Source: Bacillota bacterium (GTDB lineage Bacteria; Bacillota; Clostridia; Lachnospirales; Lachnospiraceae). Taken from it: a DNA stretch of 38,063 bases. The stretch spans positions 1 to 38,063 of the forward strand of contig JAEXGM010000024.1 of NCBI GenBank assembly GCA_023450835.1, given 5' to 3'. The stretch's first letter is position 1; each line of letters opens with the position of its first letter. Position numbers and translations under genes: made by a program. The notes under the pieces are model-generated. The model saw nothing but the letters and a program-made list of their open reading frames with translations, was not told the DNA's origin and made no database searches. Positions 1-8,239 of the stretch are shown in pieces.

Positions 1-11
1 TGTTTTTTCAA
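1..11 (-). CDS. Possible start of the gene downstream of the ECF sigma factor (partial)
   Basis: On the minus strand an AGAGG sequence (22..18) lies 6 nt before a TTG codon (11..9) that is followed by two Lys codons, one base after the sigma factor stop. ECF sigma genes are usually followed by their anti-sigma gene, so this could be its first three codons. Only 11 bases are visible, so this rests on spacing and context. Confidence 0.3.
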
Positions 12-12
12 C

Positions 13-501
13 CTAATCCTCTGCCAGTTCCAATCGCAGCTTTTTTAGGGTAGAGTAGAGCTTTGTCTTAACAGTGTTTTCATTTTCACCGAGTATCCGT
101 GCAATTTCACTTAATTTCATGTCTTCAAAGTAGCGGAGGATGATAATAGTACGGTTTTTGGGGGGAAGCTTCTCCAGTGCCTTGTGTAAATCCACATCTT
201 CATAGGATTCACTGTTTTCACTGCTTATATCTTCCCACTGTTCTTCGTCCAGATAAGTATATTTTTTATTTTTTCTTAAAGAATCCAAAGCAGTATTTAT
301 CACAATGCGGTAAAACCAGGATTTTAAGCTGTCAGTATCTTTTAAGTCTTTTCTCGAAGAAAAGGCTTTGACGATTGCTTCCTGTATCACATCCAGTGCA
401 TCATCCCTGCTTCTTACATAGCTAAAAGCCAGCCGGTAATAGCTTTCCTTGTTTTCAAGGATTAACTTGGACATTTCATCATAAGTAATCTGGTGTCCCA
501 T
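13..501 (-). CDS. RNA polymerase sigma factor, ECF subfamily
   Basis: This is a sigma-70 family protein of about 162 residues, the usual ECF length. The N-terminal half has the region-2 pattern (YRLAFSYVRSRDDALDVIQEA, then SWFYRIVINTALDSLRK). The C-terminal half has the region-4 helix-turn-helix (LPPKNRTIIILRYFEDMKLS, then EIARILGENENTVKTKLYSTL). It should direct RNA polymerase to a small set of stress or envelope promoters. An upstream ATG at 543 is possible, but the TTAAGGGGG Shine-Dalgarno lies 6 nt before the ATG at 501 and overlaps the ATG at 507, so 501 is preferred. The next gene appears to begin one base after the stop, at the window edge, as expected for a sigma/anti-sigma pair. The regulon cannot be told from the sequence. 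Confidence 0.9.
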   Translation of the reverse strand: MGHQITYDEMSKLILENKESYYRLAFSYVRSRDDALDVIQEAIVKAFSSRKDLKDTDSLKSWFYRIVINTALDSLRKNKKYTYLDEEQWEDISSENSESYEDVDLHKALEKLPPKNRTIIILRYFEDMKLSEIARILGENENTVKTKLYSTLKKLRLELAED

Positions 502-567
502 ATCCATCCCCCTTAAGGTACCAATTTTGAAGTTACGTAACATGCATGTGTTAGCTTCTATATATAA

Positions 568-594
568 GACGCAGAAATCTGCGAAAAAGTTTTA
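568..594 (-). promoter_or_regulatory. Candidate ECF-type promoter for the sigma gene
   Basis: On the minus strand TAAAAC (594..589) is followed after 17 nt by CGTC (571..568). This resembles the AAC...CGTC pattern of autoregulated ECF promoters. A perfect dyad CGCAGA-AA-TCTGCG (570..583) lies across the spacer and the -10 region. A TATATA box just downstream could instead serve sigma A. Confidence 0.3.
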
Positions 595-771
595 AGGAAA
601 TAAAAATATTTTGAATTTATATTAAAATATTATACAACAGGATTTGATATCGGATATAATAAAATAAACCGGTCAGGTAAATGAGCCAAATAGTTTCATT
701 TTTATATTGATTACATTAGCTGAACTTATCAAAACTTTAACATATATTAATTTAATTTATAAAAGAAGCTG

Positions 772-780
772 TGTTATAAT
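772..780 (+). promoter_or_regulatory. Extended -10 element upstream of purL
   Basis: TGTTATAAT is a consensus extended -10 (TGnTATAAT), 45 nt before the purL start. The -35 at 17 bp spacing (TTAATT) is weak, as often seen with extended -10 promoters. No purine riboswitch core is recognisable in the 544-824 spacer. Confidence 0.5.
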
Positions 781-824
781 GCTATCAGAAACTAACAGGA
801 TGCACTCGTAGGGAAAGGAAGAAT

Positions 825-3800
825 ATGAGCAGCGTAAGAAGAATTTATGTGGAGAAAAAACTGCCCTATGCCGTAAGAGCACAGGAATTAATGGAAGAAA
901 TAAAGAATTATCTTGCAATAGATACACTGGAACAGGTTCGGGTCCTGATACGCTATGATCTGGAAAACATCAGCGAGGAAACTGCCGCAAAGGCATTGGG
1001 TACCGTATTTTCAGAGCCACCCGTGGATGTTCTCTATCAGGAGGGCTTCCCCCAGGAGGAAAGGGATTATGTATTTTCCGTAGAATATCTTCCGGGGCAA
1101 TTTGACCAAAGAGCGGATTCGGCCGTTCAATGCGTAAAACTTCTCTCTTCCAAGGAAGAGCCTGTTATAAGCTGTGCCACTACCTATGTTCTTACCGGAG
1201 AGCTGACAGAGGAAGAATTCCAGAGAATTAAGACTTATTGTATCAATCCGGTGGATTCCAGGGAGGCAAAGGAGAATAAGCCGGATACTCTGGAGACAAG
1301 CTATGCGGAACCTGAGGATGTGCGGGTCCTTACAGGTTTTATCGGTATGCCGGAAGAAGAGTTGAAAGCTTTGTATGATTCCCTGAACCTGGCTATGACC
1401 TACAAGGATTTTCTTCATGTACAAATACATTTTGCAGAAGAAGAAAGACGGGAGCCTTCACTGACAGAAATTAGGGTCCTTGATACCTATTGGTCAGATC
1501 ATTGCCGTCATACCACCTTTCTTACAGAGCTTACCGATGTCAGAATAGAAGACGGTTTCTTTAAAAAGCCCATCGAAGATTCTTTTAACAGATATCTGAA
1601 GGATTATAAAGAATTATATAAGGACCGTAACGATAAATATATGTCCTTAATGGATGTTGCCCTTATGGCGATGAAGAAATTAAAGAGCCAGGGAAAATTG
1701 CAGGAGATGGAAGAGAGCGAAGAAATCAATGCCTGCTCCATTATCGTGCCGGTAGAAATAGAAGGAAAGACGGAAGAGTGGCTGGTATTCTTTAAAAATG
1801 AGACCCACAACCACCCTACAGAGATAGAGCCCTTCGGAGGCGCAGCTACCTGTCTTGGAGGAGCCATCAGAGATCCCTTGTCAGGAAGAGGCTATGTATA
1901 CCAGGCAATGAGAGTGACCGGTGCGGCAGATCCGAGAGCTGCTATTAAAGATACCCTTAAGGGCAAGCTTTCCCAGAGAAAGATTGTAACCGGTGCGGCA
2001 AGCGGGTACAGTTCTTATGGTAATCAGATAGGCCTTGCAACCGGTCTGGTGGATGAAATCTATCATCCGGGCTTCGTTGCCAAAAGAATGGAAATCGGTG
2101 CGGTTATGGGTGCGGCGCCCAGAAAGAATGTTGTCCGTGAATCCTCAGAGCCCGGAGATAAGATTATCCTCCTTGGCGGCAGAACCGGAAGAGACGGCTG
2201 CGGCGGTGCCACGGGTTCCTCCAAGGCTCATACGGCTTCTTCTATTGAAACCTGCGGAGCGGAAGTGCAAAAAGGGAATGCGCCGACAGAAAGAAAGCTG
2301 CAGAGACTTTTCCGAAGGGAAGAGGTCAGCAGGCTGATTAAGAAGTGTAATGATTTTGGCGCCGGCGGTGTCTCTGTTGCTATCGGTGAGCTGGCTGACG
2401 GGCTTTTTATTGATCTTGACAAGGTACCAAAGAAATATGCGGGGCTGGACGGAACGGAACTTGCTATCTCGGAGTCTCAGGAGAGAATGGCAATAGTGGT
2501 AGATGCAAAAGATGTGGAAGCTCTTTTGGCCTTTGCAAGAGAAGAGAATCTGGAGGCTACTCTGGTGGCGGAAGTAACAAAGGAGCCCAGACTTGTTATG
2601 GTATGGAGGGGAAAAGAGATTGTGAATATCTCCAGAGCTTTCTTAAATACCAACGGAGCACATCAGGAAACAGCCGTTGTCGTAACTCCTCCTGTGAAAG
2701 AAAACGATTATTTCAAAGCAGGCATCAGCTTCTATGCAGAAGGCACTGAGGATAAGGAGCAGAGAGAGCGCGGGCTTTCTGTTAAGGAAAAGTGGTTGAA
2801 GGTCCTTAGTGACCTTAACAGCTGTTCAAAAAAAGGGTTGGTGGAAATGTTCGACAGCTCTATCGGTGCATCAACAGTTACTATGCCTTACGGTGGAAAA
2901 TACCAGATGACACCTGCCCAGACCATGGCGGCTAAGCTTCCTTCCCTCAAGGGAGACTGTGACACGGTAACCCTTATGAGCTATGGTTTTGACCCGTACC
3001 TTTCCAGTTGGAGCCCTTATCATGGGGCTGTATATGCTATTATTTCCTCCGTTGCCAAAGTAGTTGCTTCCGGAGGAGACTATAAATCTATTTATTTTAC
3101 CTTCCAGGAATATTTTAAAAGACTGGGAGAAGACCCCGGAAACTGGGGTGAACCCCTGGCAGCATTACTGGGAGCCTATGAAGCACAGATTCAGTTAGGT
3201 CTGGCTTCTATCGGCGGCAAGGACAGTATGTCCGGTACTTTCCAGGACATTCATGTGCCTCCTACACTTGTGTCCTTTGCCGTGGCAGTCTCGAAAGTTC
3301 CCCGGATAATAACAGGGGAATTAAAAGAGGCCGGAAGCCTTCTGGTAGAAGTACAGGCAGAAAATAATGAATATGACTTACCGGATTATGATAAATTAAA
3401 GAGAAATTACGAGTTGTTATATGAGGTTATGAAAGAGGGCATGGTGCTTTCAGCATACGCTCCCGGCGCTTTTGGTATTGCGGAAGCGGTAAGCAAGATG
3501 GCTTTTGGGAATTTTTTTGGAGTTGCATTTGAAGACAGCCTTACGGAAGAGGAACTTTTTGCACCGGCTTACGGAGCGGTTATACTGGAAGTAAAGGCAG
3601 AACACCTTGAGAGGCTGTTGCAGAAAGGTCTGCCGATACGTTTAGTCGGAGAGGTTACGCAGGAAAAAGTACTTTTATACAAAGATACGGCCATTAACCT
3701 TGCAGAAGCGCAAAAGAGCTGGGAAACAGCTTTGGAAAAGGTATATCCTACCTCCTCCGGTGTAAAGGAAGAGGCCATCAACACCGATATTTATCATGCA

Positions 3801-4640
3801 TCTGAAGAGAAAAAAGTGTACATTAGCAAGGAACTGAATAAAAAGCCCAAGGTGTTTATACCGGTCTTTCCGGGAACCAATTGCGAATATGATTCGGCTA
3901 TGGCATTTGAATCGGCAGGCGCTATCGCTGAAACAGTTGTTTTTAATAATCTTTCTCCTGAGAATATTGATGAATCAGTTGAGCGCTTTGTAAAAGGTAT
4001 CAGACAAGCACAGATTCTGATGTTTCCCGGCGGTTTTTCCGCAGGCGATGAACCTGATGGTTCCGGCAAATTCATTGCCACTGCATTCCGCAATGAAAGA
4101 ATAAAAGAGGCTGTAAATGAACTCTTAAAACAGAGAGATGGCCTTGCCCTTGGAATCTGCAATGGTTTTCAGGCATTGATTAAGCTGGGGCTGGTGCCTT
4201 ATGGGGAAATCACTCCTCAGAAAGCAGATTCACCCACCCTGACTACCAATCATATCGGACGTCATGTCTCCAAATATGTATACACCAAGGTCGTTTCCAA
4301 TCAGTCCCCCTGGCTTAGTAAGGCGGAATTAGGCGGCATCTATGCAATTCCTACCTCCCACGGGGAAGGAAGATTCGCAGCGGACAAAGAGTGGATTGAC
4401 AGACTCTTTGCGGCAGGACAGGTAGCGACCCAGTATGTGGACTTTGAGGGGAATCCTACTATGAAGGAAGAGTTTAATCCCAATGGTTCCTATTATGCCA
4501 TTGAAGGAATTACAAGTCCTGACGGCAGAGTATTTGGAAAGATGACCCACTCTGAGCGTAAAGGAAGAGGAGTTGCGGTCAATATAACCGGCAACCGTGA
4601 CCAGTACATTTTTGAATCCGGCGTAGAGTACTTTAGATAG
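825..4640 (+). CDS. purL: Phosphoribosylformylglycinamidine synthase, single-chain
   Basis: This cytosolic enzyme of purine synthesis converts FGAR, glutamine and ATP to FGAM. It is 1271 residues long, matching the large single-chain form (clade II type common in Clostridia) rather than split PurSQL. Residues 1-150 are the PurS-like region. The linker signature TYWSDHCRHTTF is near 219-230. The first AIRS-like ATP module carries ETHNHPTEIEPF near 326, with a second module near 620-950. The C-terminal class-I glutaminase (about 1005-1271) has FPGTNCEYD, nucleophile Cys1112 in GICNGFQ, and His1179/Glu1181 in SHGEGRF. The start follows GGGAAAGGAAG. It has its own promoter and is not in a visible pur operon. 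All key residues are present. Confidence 0.97.
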   Translation: MSSVRRIYVEKKLPYAVRAQELMEEIKNYLAIDTLEQVRVLIRYDLENISEETAAKALGTVFSEPPVDVLYQEGFPQEERDYVFSVEYLPGQFDQRADSAVQCVKLLSSKEEPVISCATTYVLTGELTEEEFQRIKTYCINPVDSREAKENKPDTLETSYAEPEDVRVLTGFIGMPEEELKALYDSLNLAMTYKDFLHVQIHFAEEERREPSLTEIRVLDTYWSDHCRHTTFLTELTDVRIEDGFFKKPIEDSFNRYLKDYKELYKDRNDKYMSLMDVALMAMKKLKSQGKLQEMEESEEINACSIIVPVEIEGKTEEWLVFFKNETHNHPTEIEPFGGAATCLGGAIRDPLSGRGYVYQAMRVTGAADPRAAIKDTLKGKLSQRKIVTGAASGYSSYGNQIGLATGLVDEIYHPGFVAKRMEIGAVMGAAPRKNVVRESSEPGDKIILLGGRTGRDGCGGATGSSKAHTASSIETCGAEVQKGNAPTERKLQRLFRREEVSRLIKKCNDFGAGGVSVAIGELADGLFIDLDKVPKKYAGLDGTELAISESQERMAIVVDAKDVEALLAFAREENLEATLVAEVTKEPRLVMVWRGKEIVNISRAFLNTNGAHQETAVVVTPPVKENDYFKAGISFYAEGTEDKEQRERGLSVKEKWLKVLSDLNSCSKKGLVEMFDSSIGASTVTMPYGGKYQMTPAQTMAAKLPSLKGDCDTVTLMSYGFDPYLSSWSPYHGAVYAIISSVAKVVASGGDYKSIYFTFQEYFKRLGEDPGNWGEPLAALLGAYEAQIQLGLASIGGKDSMSGTFQDIHVPPTLVSFAVAVSKVPRIITGELKEAGSLLVEVQAENNEYDLPDYDKLKRNYELLYEVMKEGMVLSAYAPGAFGIAEAVSKMAFGNFFGVAFEDSLTEEELFAPAYGAVILEVKAEHLERLLQKGLPIRLVGEVTQEKVLLYKDTAINLAEAQKSWETALEKVYPTSSGVKEEAINTDIYHASEEKKVYISKELNKKPKVFIPVFPGTNCEYDSAMAFESAGAIAETVVFNNLSPENIDESVERFVKGIRQAQILMFPGGFSAGDEPDGSGKFIATAFRNERIKEAVNELLKQRDGLALGICNGFQALIKLGLVPYGEITPQKADSPTLTTNHIGRHVSKYVYTKVVSNQSPWLSKAELGGIYAIPTSHGEGRFAADKEWIDRLFAAGQVATQYVDFEGNPTMKEEFNPNGSYYAIEGITSPDGRVFGKMTHSERKGRGVAVNITGNRDQYIFESGVEYFR

Positions 4641-4659
4641 AAATTCACTGTGATTTTTT

Positions 4660-4730
4660 AACTGCTCCCTGGCGGCTTTAAAGGAAAAGCTGCCGAGGAG
4701 CAGTTCTGTTAATGATATATTTTTTCTTAT
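4660..4730 (+). terminator. Probable terminator after purL
   Basis: A 17-bp imperfect stem (arms 4660-4676 and 4689-4705, one C-A mismatch and two G-U pairs) follows purL. The T-rich tract begins only about 12-16 nt after the stem, so it is not a textbook intrinsic terminator. Confidence 0.4.
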
Positions 4731-4749
4731 TAATTTGTATGTAAGATAA

Positions 4750-4778
4750 TTGAATACTACATATATTTCTGCTATAGT
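4750..4778 (+). promoter_or_regulatory. Sigma-A promoter for the diguanylate cyclase/LDH operon
   Basis: TTGAAT (4750-4755), a 17-bp spacer and TATAGT (4773-4778) form a good housekeeping promoter 50 nt before the start codon. The Shine-Dalgarno GAGGTC lies at 4814-4819. Confidence 0.65.
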
Positions 4779-4827
4779 TAATGGTGCAGAAAGTACGAAT
4801 GAAAAAGTAAGTTGAGGTCAGAAATAT

Positions 4828-7212
4828 ATGTTATATGTACTATCATTTCTATCATTAGCAGCAGGAATTATCTATCTTGTTGTGGGAGTAACAACTTATA
4901 CGCTGAATAAGAAATCGACAATAGGAAAGGCCTTTCTGGTGCTGACGTCATCCTTGGCTTTATGGGCTTTTTGTTATTCACAGGCTTATGTTGCTGAGAA
5001 TATTTATGTATTTTCTTTTTGGAATAAGTTATCTGCTTTTGGCTGGTGCTTGTTTCCGGCGCTTACACTATACATGGTTTTTGTAATAACGGAAGACTCA
5101 TTTTTAGAAAGTACTCTAAAGTGTGCACTGCTTTTTGTCCCGGCCGCAATATTCTGCCTTGTAGATTTGTTCGCATTTCAGGCAGGGAAACCTTATCCTG
5201 TCCAGTTATATAAGCTTTTTAATATAGCAAATCCAATTTATAATTATACATATACACTTTATGCAATGCTCAGGCTTTTAGTATGGAAACATAATACTAC
5301 ACATAGAGTTGTAAAGAAGCAAGTGTGTATCATCCTGACTACCGCTGTCTGTACCTATCTGCTGGCCGCAATAGGGGAGCTTGTGATGCCGCGTTTCTTT
5401 CCTTCTTTTATTAATTGTACTCATTTATATGGAGTAATTATGATTCTTGGTATATATCGTGCAATCAGAAAGTATAATTTTCTGCTTACCCCAAATGAGC
5501 TGATTGTTGAGGAACTATTTGAAGAAACGATGGATTTTGAATTTCTGGTTGATTTAAACGGAATGATTACGAGAGTCAACAGACAGGTATTAAAGACACT
5601 GGGCTATGGGCTGAAAGATTTTATGAGCGTTACGTTTGCGGAATTATTAAGCGGTGATAACGGCATAAGATTTAATGAGTGGATAAGTGAAAAGAATATT
5701 GATACGACATACAGTAATAATGTCAGGATACGAACCAAGTCAGGAGAAAAAATTCCTGTAAATATGGTAATTGTGCCTATTCGAAATTCCCGAAATGACC
5801 TGATACTCGGATATCTTATAATTGCTCAGGATATCAGAGCGATGGAAGAGTTAAAGAAGGAAATGCTGAGCCATCAGGAGACTATGGTAAAGCTTAGAGA
5901 AAGTGAGGAGCTCTTTCGCACACTGACAGAGACTATTCCATACGGAATAATCTGTACCAGAAAGGCTGAAAAAACTATTTTTTATGCCAATAGGAATGCA
6001 GAATTTCTTTTTAAATATGAACATAATAGCTGGAAAGACAGGAATGTAGAAGACTTTTATCAAAACATGAGATTCCGTGAGGAGCTTGTGCAGCTAATTC
6101 AGAGAGAAGGCAGAGCAATAAATCAGGTCGGGATGATGAAGAGTGCCGATGGTGATGGTGAATTTCTTGCCATGATATCTATGGCACCTGCAACTTATAA
6201 AGGAGAAGAGGTTATCTTTTCCTGTGTAACAGATATAACCGAACAGGAGCGCCTGAAAAAGGATGCGGTAAAATCCGAAGAAATGTTAAATAAACTGATG
6301 GATTCCATTCCTGATCCGGTGATGGTAACAGACATTGACGGCCGTATTACATATTTTAGTAAAAATGTAGAAAGATTCCTGGGATACAGTGCCGCAGGAG
6401 AATATTTCCCTAAAAACATACTGGACTTCTTAGAGGAAGGAAAAGGAAGGGATGATAAGAGCAAACTTACGAGGTTTCTGCATAATGACGTTCATACGAT
6501 ACAGACTACCTATCGTAAGAAGGGCGGAAAGATAAGGATTGCAGAAGTGAAAGCCTCTGCCTTAAGGGATGAGGAAAAGCAGGCTTTTGGATATGTCTTT
6601 GTAGCAAGAGATGTTACGGAATACATGAGGAAGGAAGAAAAGCTGGCCAAAAGAAGGGCTGAGATGGAGAAAATGAATGAACAGCTGTTAAAGAGCAACG
6701 AAGTGTTCAAACAAAAGGCCGAAAAGGACAGTCTCACCAATCTGTACAATCATGAATATATCCTGGCATTGTTAAGGAAAGAAGTACAGCAACAGCATCA
6801 TGAGCCCAAAGGGCTGGCGGTCATGATGCTGGATATCGATTATTTTAAACGAGTAAATGATACTTACGGACATCAGGCCGGTGATAAGGTATTAATAAAA
6901 GTAGCAGGGATAATTCAGGGCTGCATCGGGGAAGAAAACTATGCAGGACGTTACGGCGGTGAGGAATTCCTTGTTATATTAAGAAGAGAACAGACGGAAG
7001 AATCGGCATTTGCTGTTGCAGCAATGGTTAAGGATAACATAAGTAAATGTGTATTTGAAAATAATGAACTTCATGTTACAATTAGTATCGGTGTTACGCT
7101 CTTTCAAGGAGAGAGCGCTCATGAACTTTTAAAAAGGGCTGATAAGCTGCTGTATCAGGCAAAATGTAATGGCCGGAACAGAATCGAAAGGAGCATTAAA
7201 AATGACGATTAA
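4828..7212 (+). CDS. Membrane 7TM-PAS-PAS-PAS-GGDEF diguanylate cyclase
   Basis: This 794-residue sensor makes cyclic di-GMP from two GTP. Residues 1-215 hold about seven hydrophobic helices resembling the N-terminal 7TM region of histidine kinases. Three PAS-like domains follow (about 225-340, 355-475, 480-600), two ending in typical PAC strands (ILGYLIIAQDI, AFGYVFVARDVTEY). A charged coiled coil (about 605-640) leads to the GGDEF domain. The active-site loop is RYGGEEF with GGEEF at 710-714. The inhibitory RxxD I-site is absent, the corresponding residues being GEEN, so product feedback is probably lost. There is no EAL or HD-GYP domain. Its last 11 nt overlap the start of the LDH gene, so the two are cotranscribed. 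The signal it senses is unknown. Confidence 0.9.
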   Translation: MLYVLSFLSLAAGIIYLVVGVTTYTLNKKSTIGKAFLVLTSSLALWAFCYSQAYVAENIYVFSFWNKLSAFGWCLFPALTLYMVFVITEDSFLESTLKCALLFVPAAIFCLVDLFAFQAGKPYPVQLYKLFNIANPIYNYTYTLYAMLRLLVWKHNTTHRVVKKQVCIILTTAVCTYLLAAIGELVMPRFFPSFINCTHLYGVIMILGIYRAIRKYNFLLTPNELIVEELFEETMDFEFLVDLNGMITRVNRQVLKTLGYGLKDFMSVTFAELLSGDNGIRFNEWISEKNIDTTYSNNVRIRTKSGEKIPVNMVIVPIRNSRNDLILGYLIIAQDIRAMEELKKEMLSHQETMVKLRESEELFRTLTETIPYGIICTRKAEKTIFYANRNAEFLFKYEHNSWKDRNVEDFYQNMRFREELVQLIQREGRAINQVGMMKSADGDGEFLAMISMAPATYKGEEVIFSCVTDITEQERLKKDAVKSEEMLNKLMDSIPDPVMVTDIDGRITYFSKNVERFLGYSAAGEYFPKNILDFLEEGKGRDDKSKLTRFLHNDVHTIQTTYRKKGGKIRIAEVKASALRDEEKQAFGYVFVARDVTEYMRKEEKLAKRRAEMEKMNEQLLKSNEVFKQKAEKDSLTNLYNHEYILALLRKEVQQQHHEPKGLAVMMLDIDYFKRVNDTYGHQAGDKVLIKVAGIIQGCIGEENYAGRYGGEEFLVILRREQTEESAFAVAAMVKDNISKCVFENNELHVTISIGVTLFQGESAHELLKRADKLLYQAKCNGRNRIERSIKNDD

Positions 7213-8146
7213 CAGAAGTAAAGTCGTAATAGTCGGAGCCGGTATGGTGGGTTCCTCCACAGCGTTTAGCCTTATTACTCAGGGTGTATGCGATGAAGTA
7301 ATGATTATAGATATCAACAGAGATAAGGCCAGAGGAGAGGTAATGGATCTGTGCCATTGTGTAGAATATTTAAACCGCAATGTCAAAGTGACACAGGGAA
7401 GCTATGAGGACTGTGGAGATGCAGATATTGTGGTGATTACCGCCGGTGCTCCGCCAAAGACAGGGCAGTCAAGACTTGATACCCTTGAATTATCCATCGG
7501 AATTGCGAAATCCATTGTAACTCCTATTATGGAAGCCGGATTCAGCGGACATTTTATTGTTGTCAGTAACCCGGTAGATATTGTTGCACATTATATCTAT
7601 AAGATATCGGGACTTCCCAAGAATCAGGTTATCGGCACCGGTACGGCAATGGATTCTGCCAGGTTAAAGCATTTTATCGGTGATATCTTCAATGTGGACC
7701 CCAGAAGTGTTCAAGGTTATACCATGGGAGAGCATGGAGACAGCCAGATGTGTCCCTGGTCCCATGTAACAGTGGGCGGAAAGAGAATTACGGATATTCT
7801 TGAAGACAATAAGGAATACGCAAATGTTGATCTGGATGAAATTGTTCAAAGAGTGACCCGTGTAGGTTTTGATATCCTGAATATTAAGGGAACTACCTGC
7901 TACGGTATTGCGACTACTGCCGCAGGCCTGATTAAAGCTATTTTAAACGATGAAAATAAGATAATTCCTGTATCCACCTTGTTAGAAGGGGAATTCGGCG
8001 AAAGTGATGTGTTCTGCGGAGTTCCGGCTATTTTAAACAGAAGCGGAGTTAAGGATGTGGTAGAGGTGCATTTAACGGAAGCAGAGCTTGCAAAGTTTAA
8101 GCATTCTGTCAGCGTTATCAGAGAATATACCAGTAAGGTTTTATAA
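7202..8146 (+). CDS. ldh: L-lactate dehydrogenase family protein
   Basis: This 314-residue NAD-dependent 2-hydroxyacid dehydrogenase belongs to the LDH/MDH superfamily. The NAD-binding loop is VGAGMVGSS (11-19). Catalytic residues are present: Arg91 (QSRLDT), Asp151/Arg154 (MDSARLK) and His178 (GEHGDSQ). The specificity residue (Gln102 in LDH, Arg in MDH) is Pro85 in AGAPPKTGQSR, so pyruvate/lactate is likely but the real substrate could be another 2-keto acid. An in-frame ATG exists at 7169, but AAAGGAG at 7187-7193 lies 8 nt before the ATG at 7202, which opens the canonical Rossmann start. It overlaps the diguanylate cyclase by 11 nt, suggesting translational coupling, and is followed by a strong terminator. 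Confidence 0.85.
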   Translation: MTINRSKVVIVGAGMVGSSTAFSLITQGVCDEVMIIDINRDKARGEVMDLCHCVEYLNRNVKVTQGSYEDCGDADIVVITAGAPPKTGQSRLDTLELSIGIAKSIVTPIMEAGFSGHFIVVSNPVDIVAHYIYKISGLPKNQVIGTGTAMDSARLKHFIGDIFNVDPRSVQGYTMGEHGDSQMCPWSHVTVGGKRITDILEDNKEYANVDLDEIVQRVTRVGFDILNIKGTTCYGIATTAAGLIKAILNDENKIIPVSTLLEGEFGESDVFCGVPAILNRSGVKDVVEVHLTEAELAKFKHSVSVIREYTSKVL

Positions 8147-8162
8147 TATATCCTGAATATTG

Positions 8163-8239
8163 GAAGCAGCCTGTTCTCCTTGCGTATGCCATGACGGCTC
8201 CGCAAAGGAAAACAGGCTGCTTCTTTTCTTTTATTTTTT
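8163..8239 (+). terminator. Intrinsic terminator between LDH gene and rsgA
   Basis: A stem of about 22 bp (arms from 8163 and up to 8223, one mismatch and a bulge) with a 16-nt loop is followed by TTCTTTTCTTTTATTTTTT. It ends the LDH transcript. It lies just past the rsgA stop and may also help end that convergent transcript, though the minus-strand side lacks a good U-tract. Confidence 0.8.

Noticed and set aside
544..824. Possible purine riboswitch upstream of purL
   Set aside because: No conserved purine-riboswitch core or terminator is visible, and the promoter lies only 45 nt before the gene.
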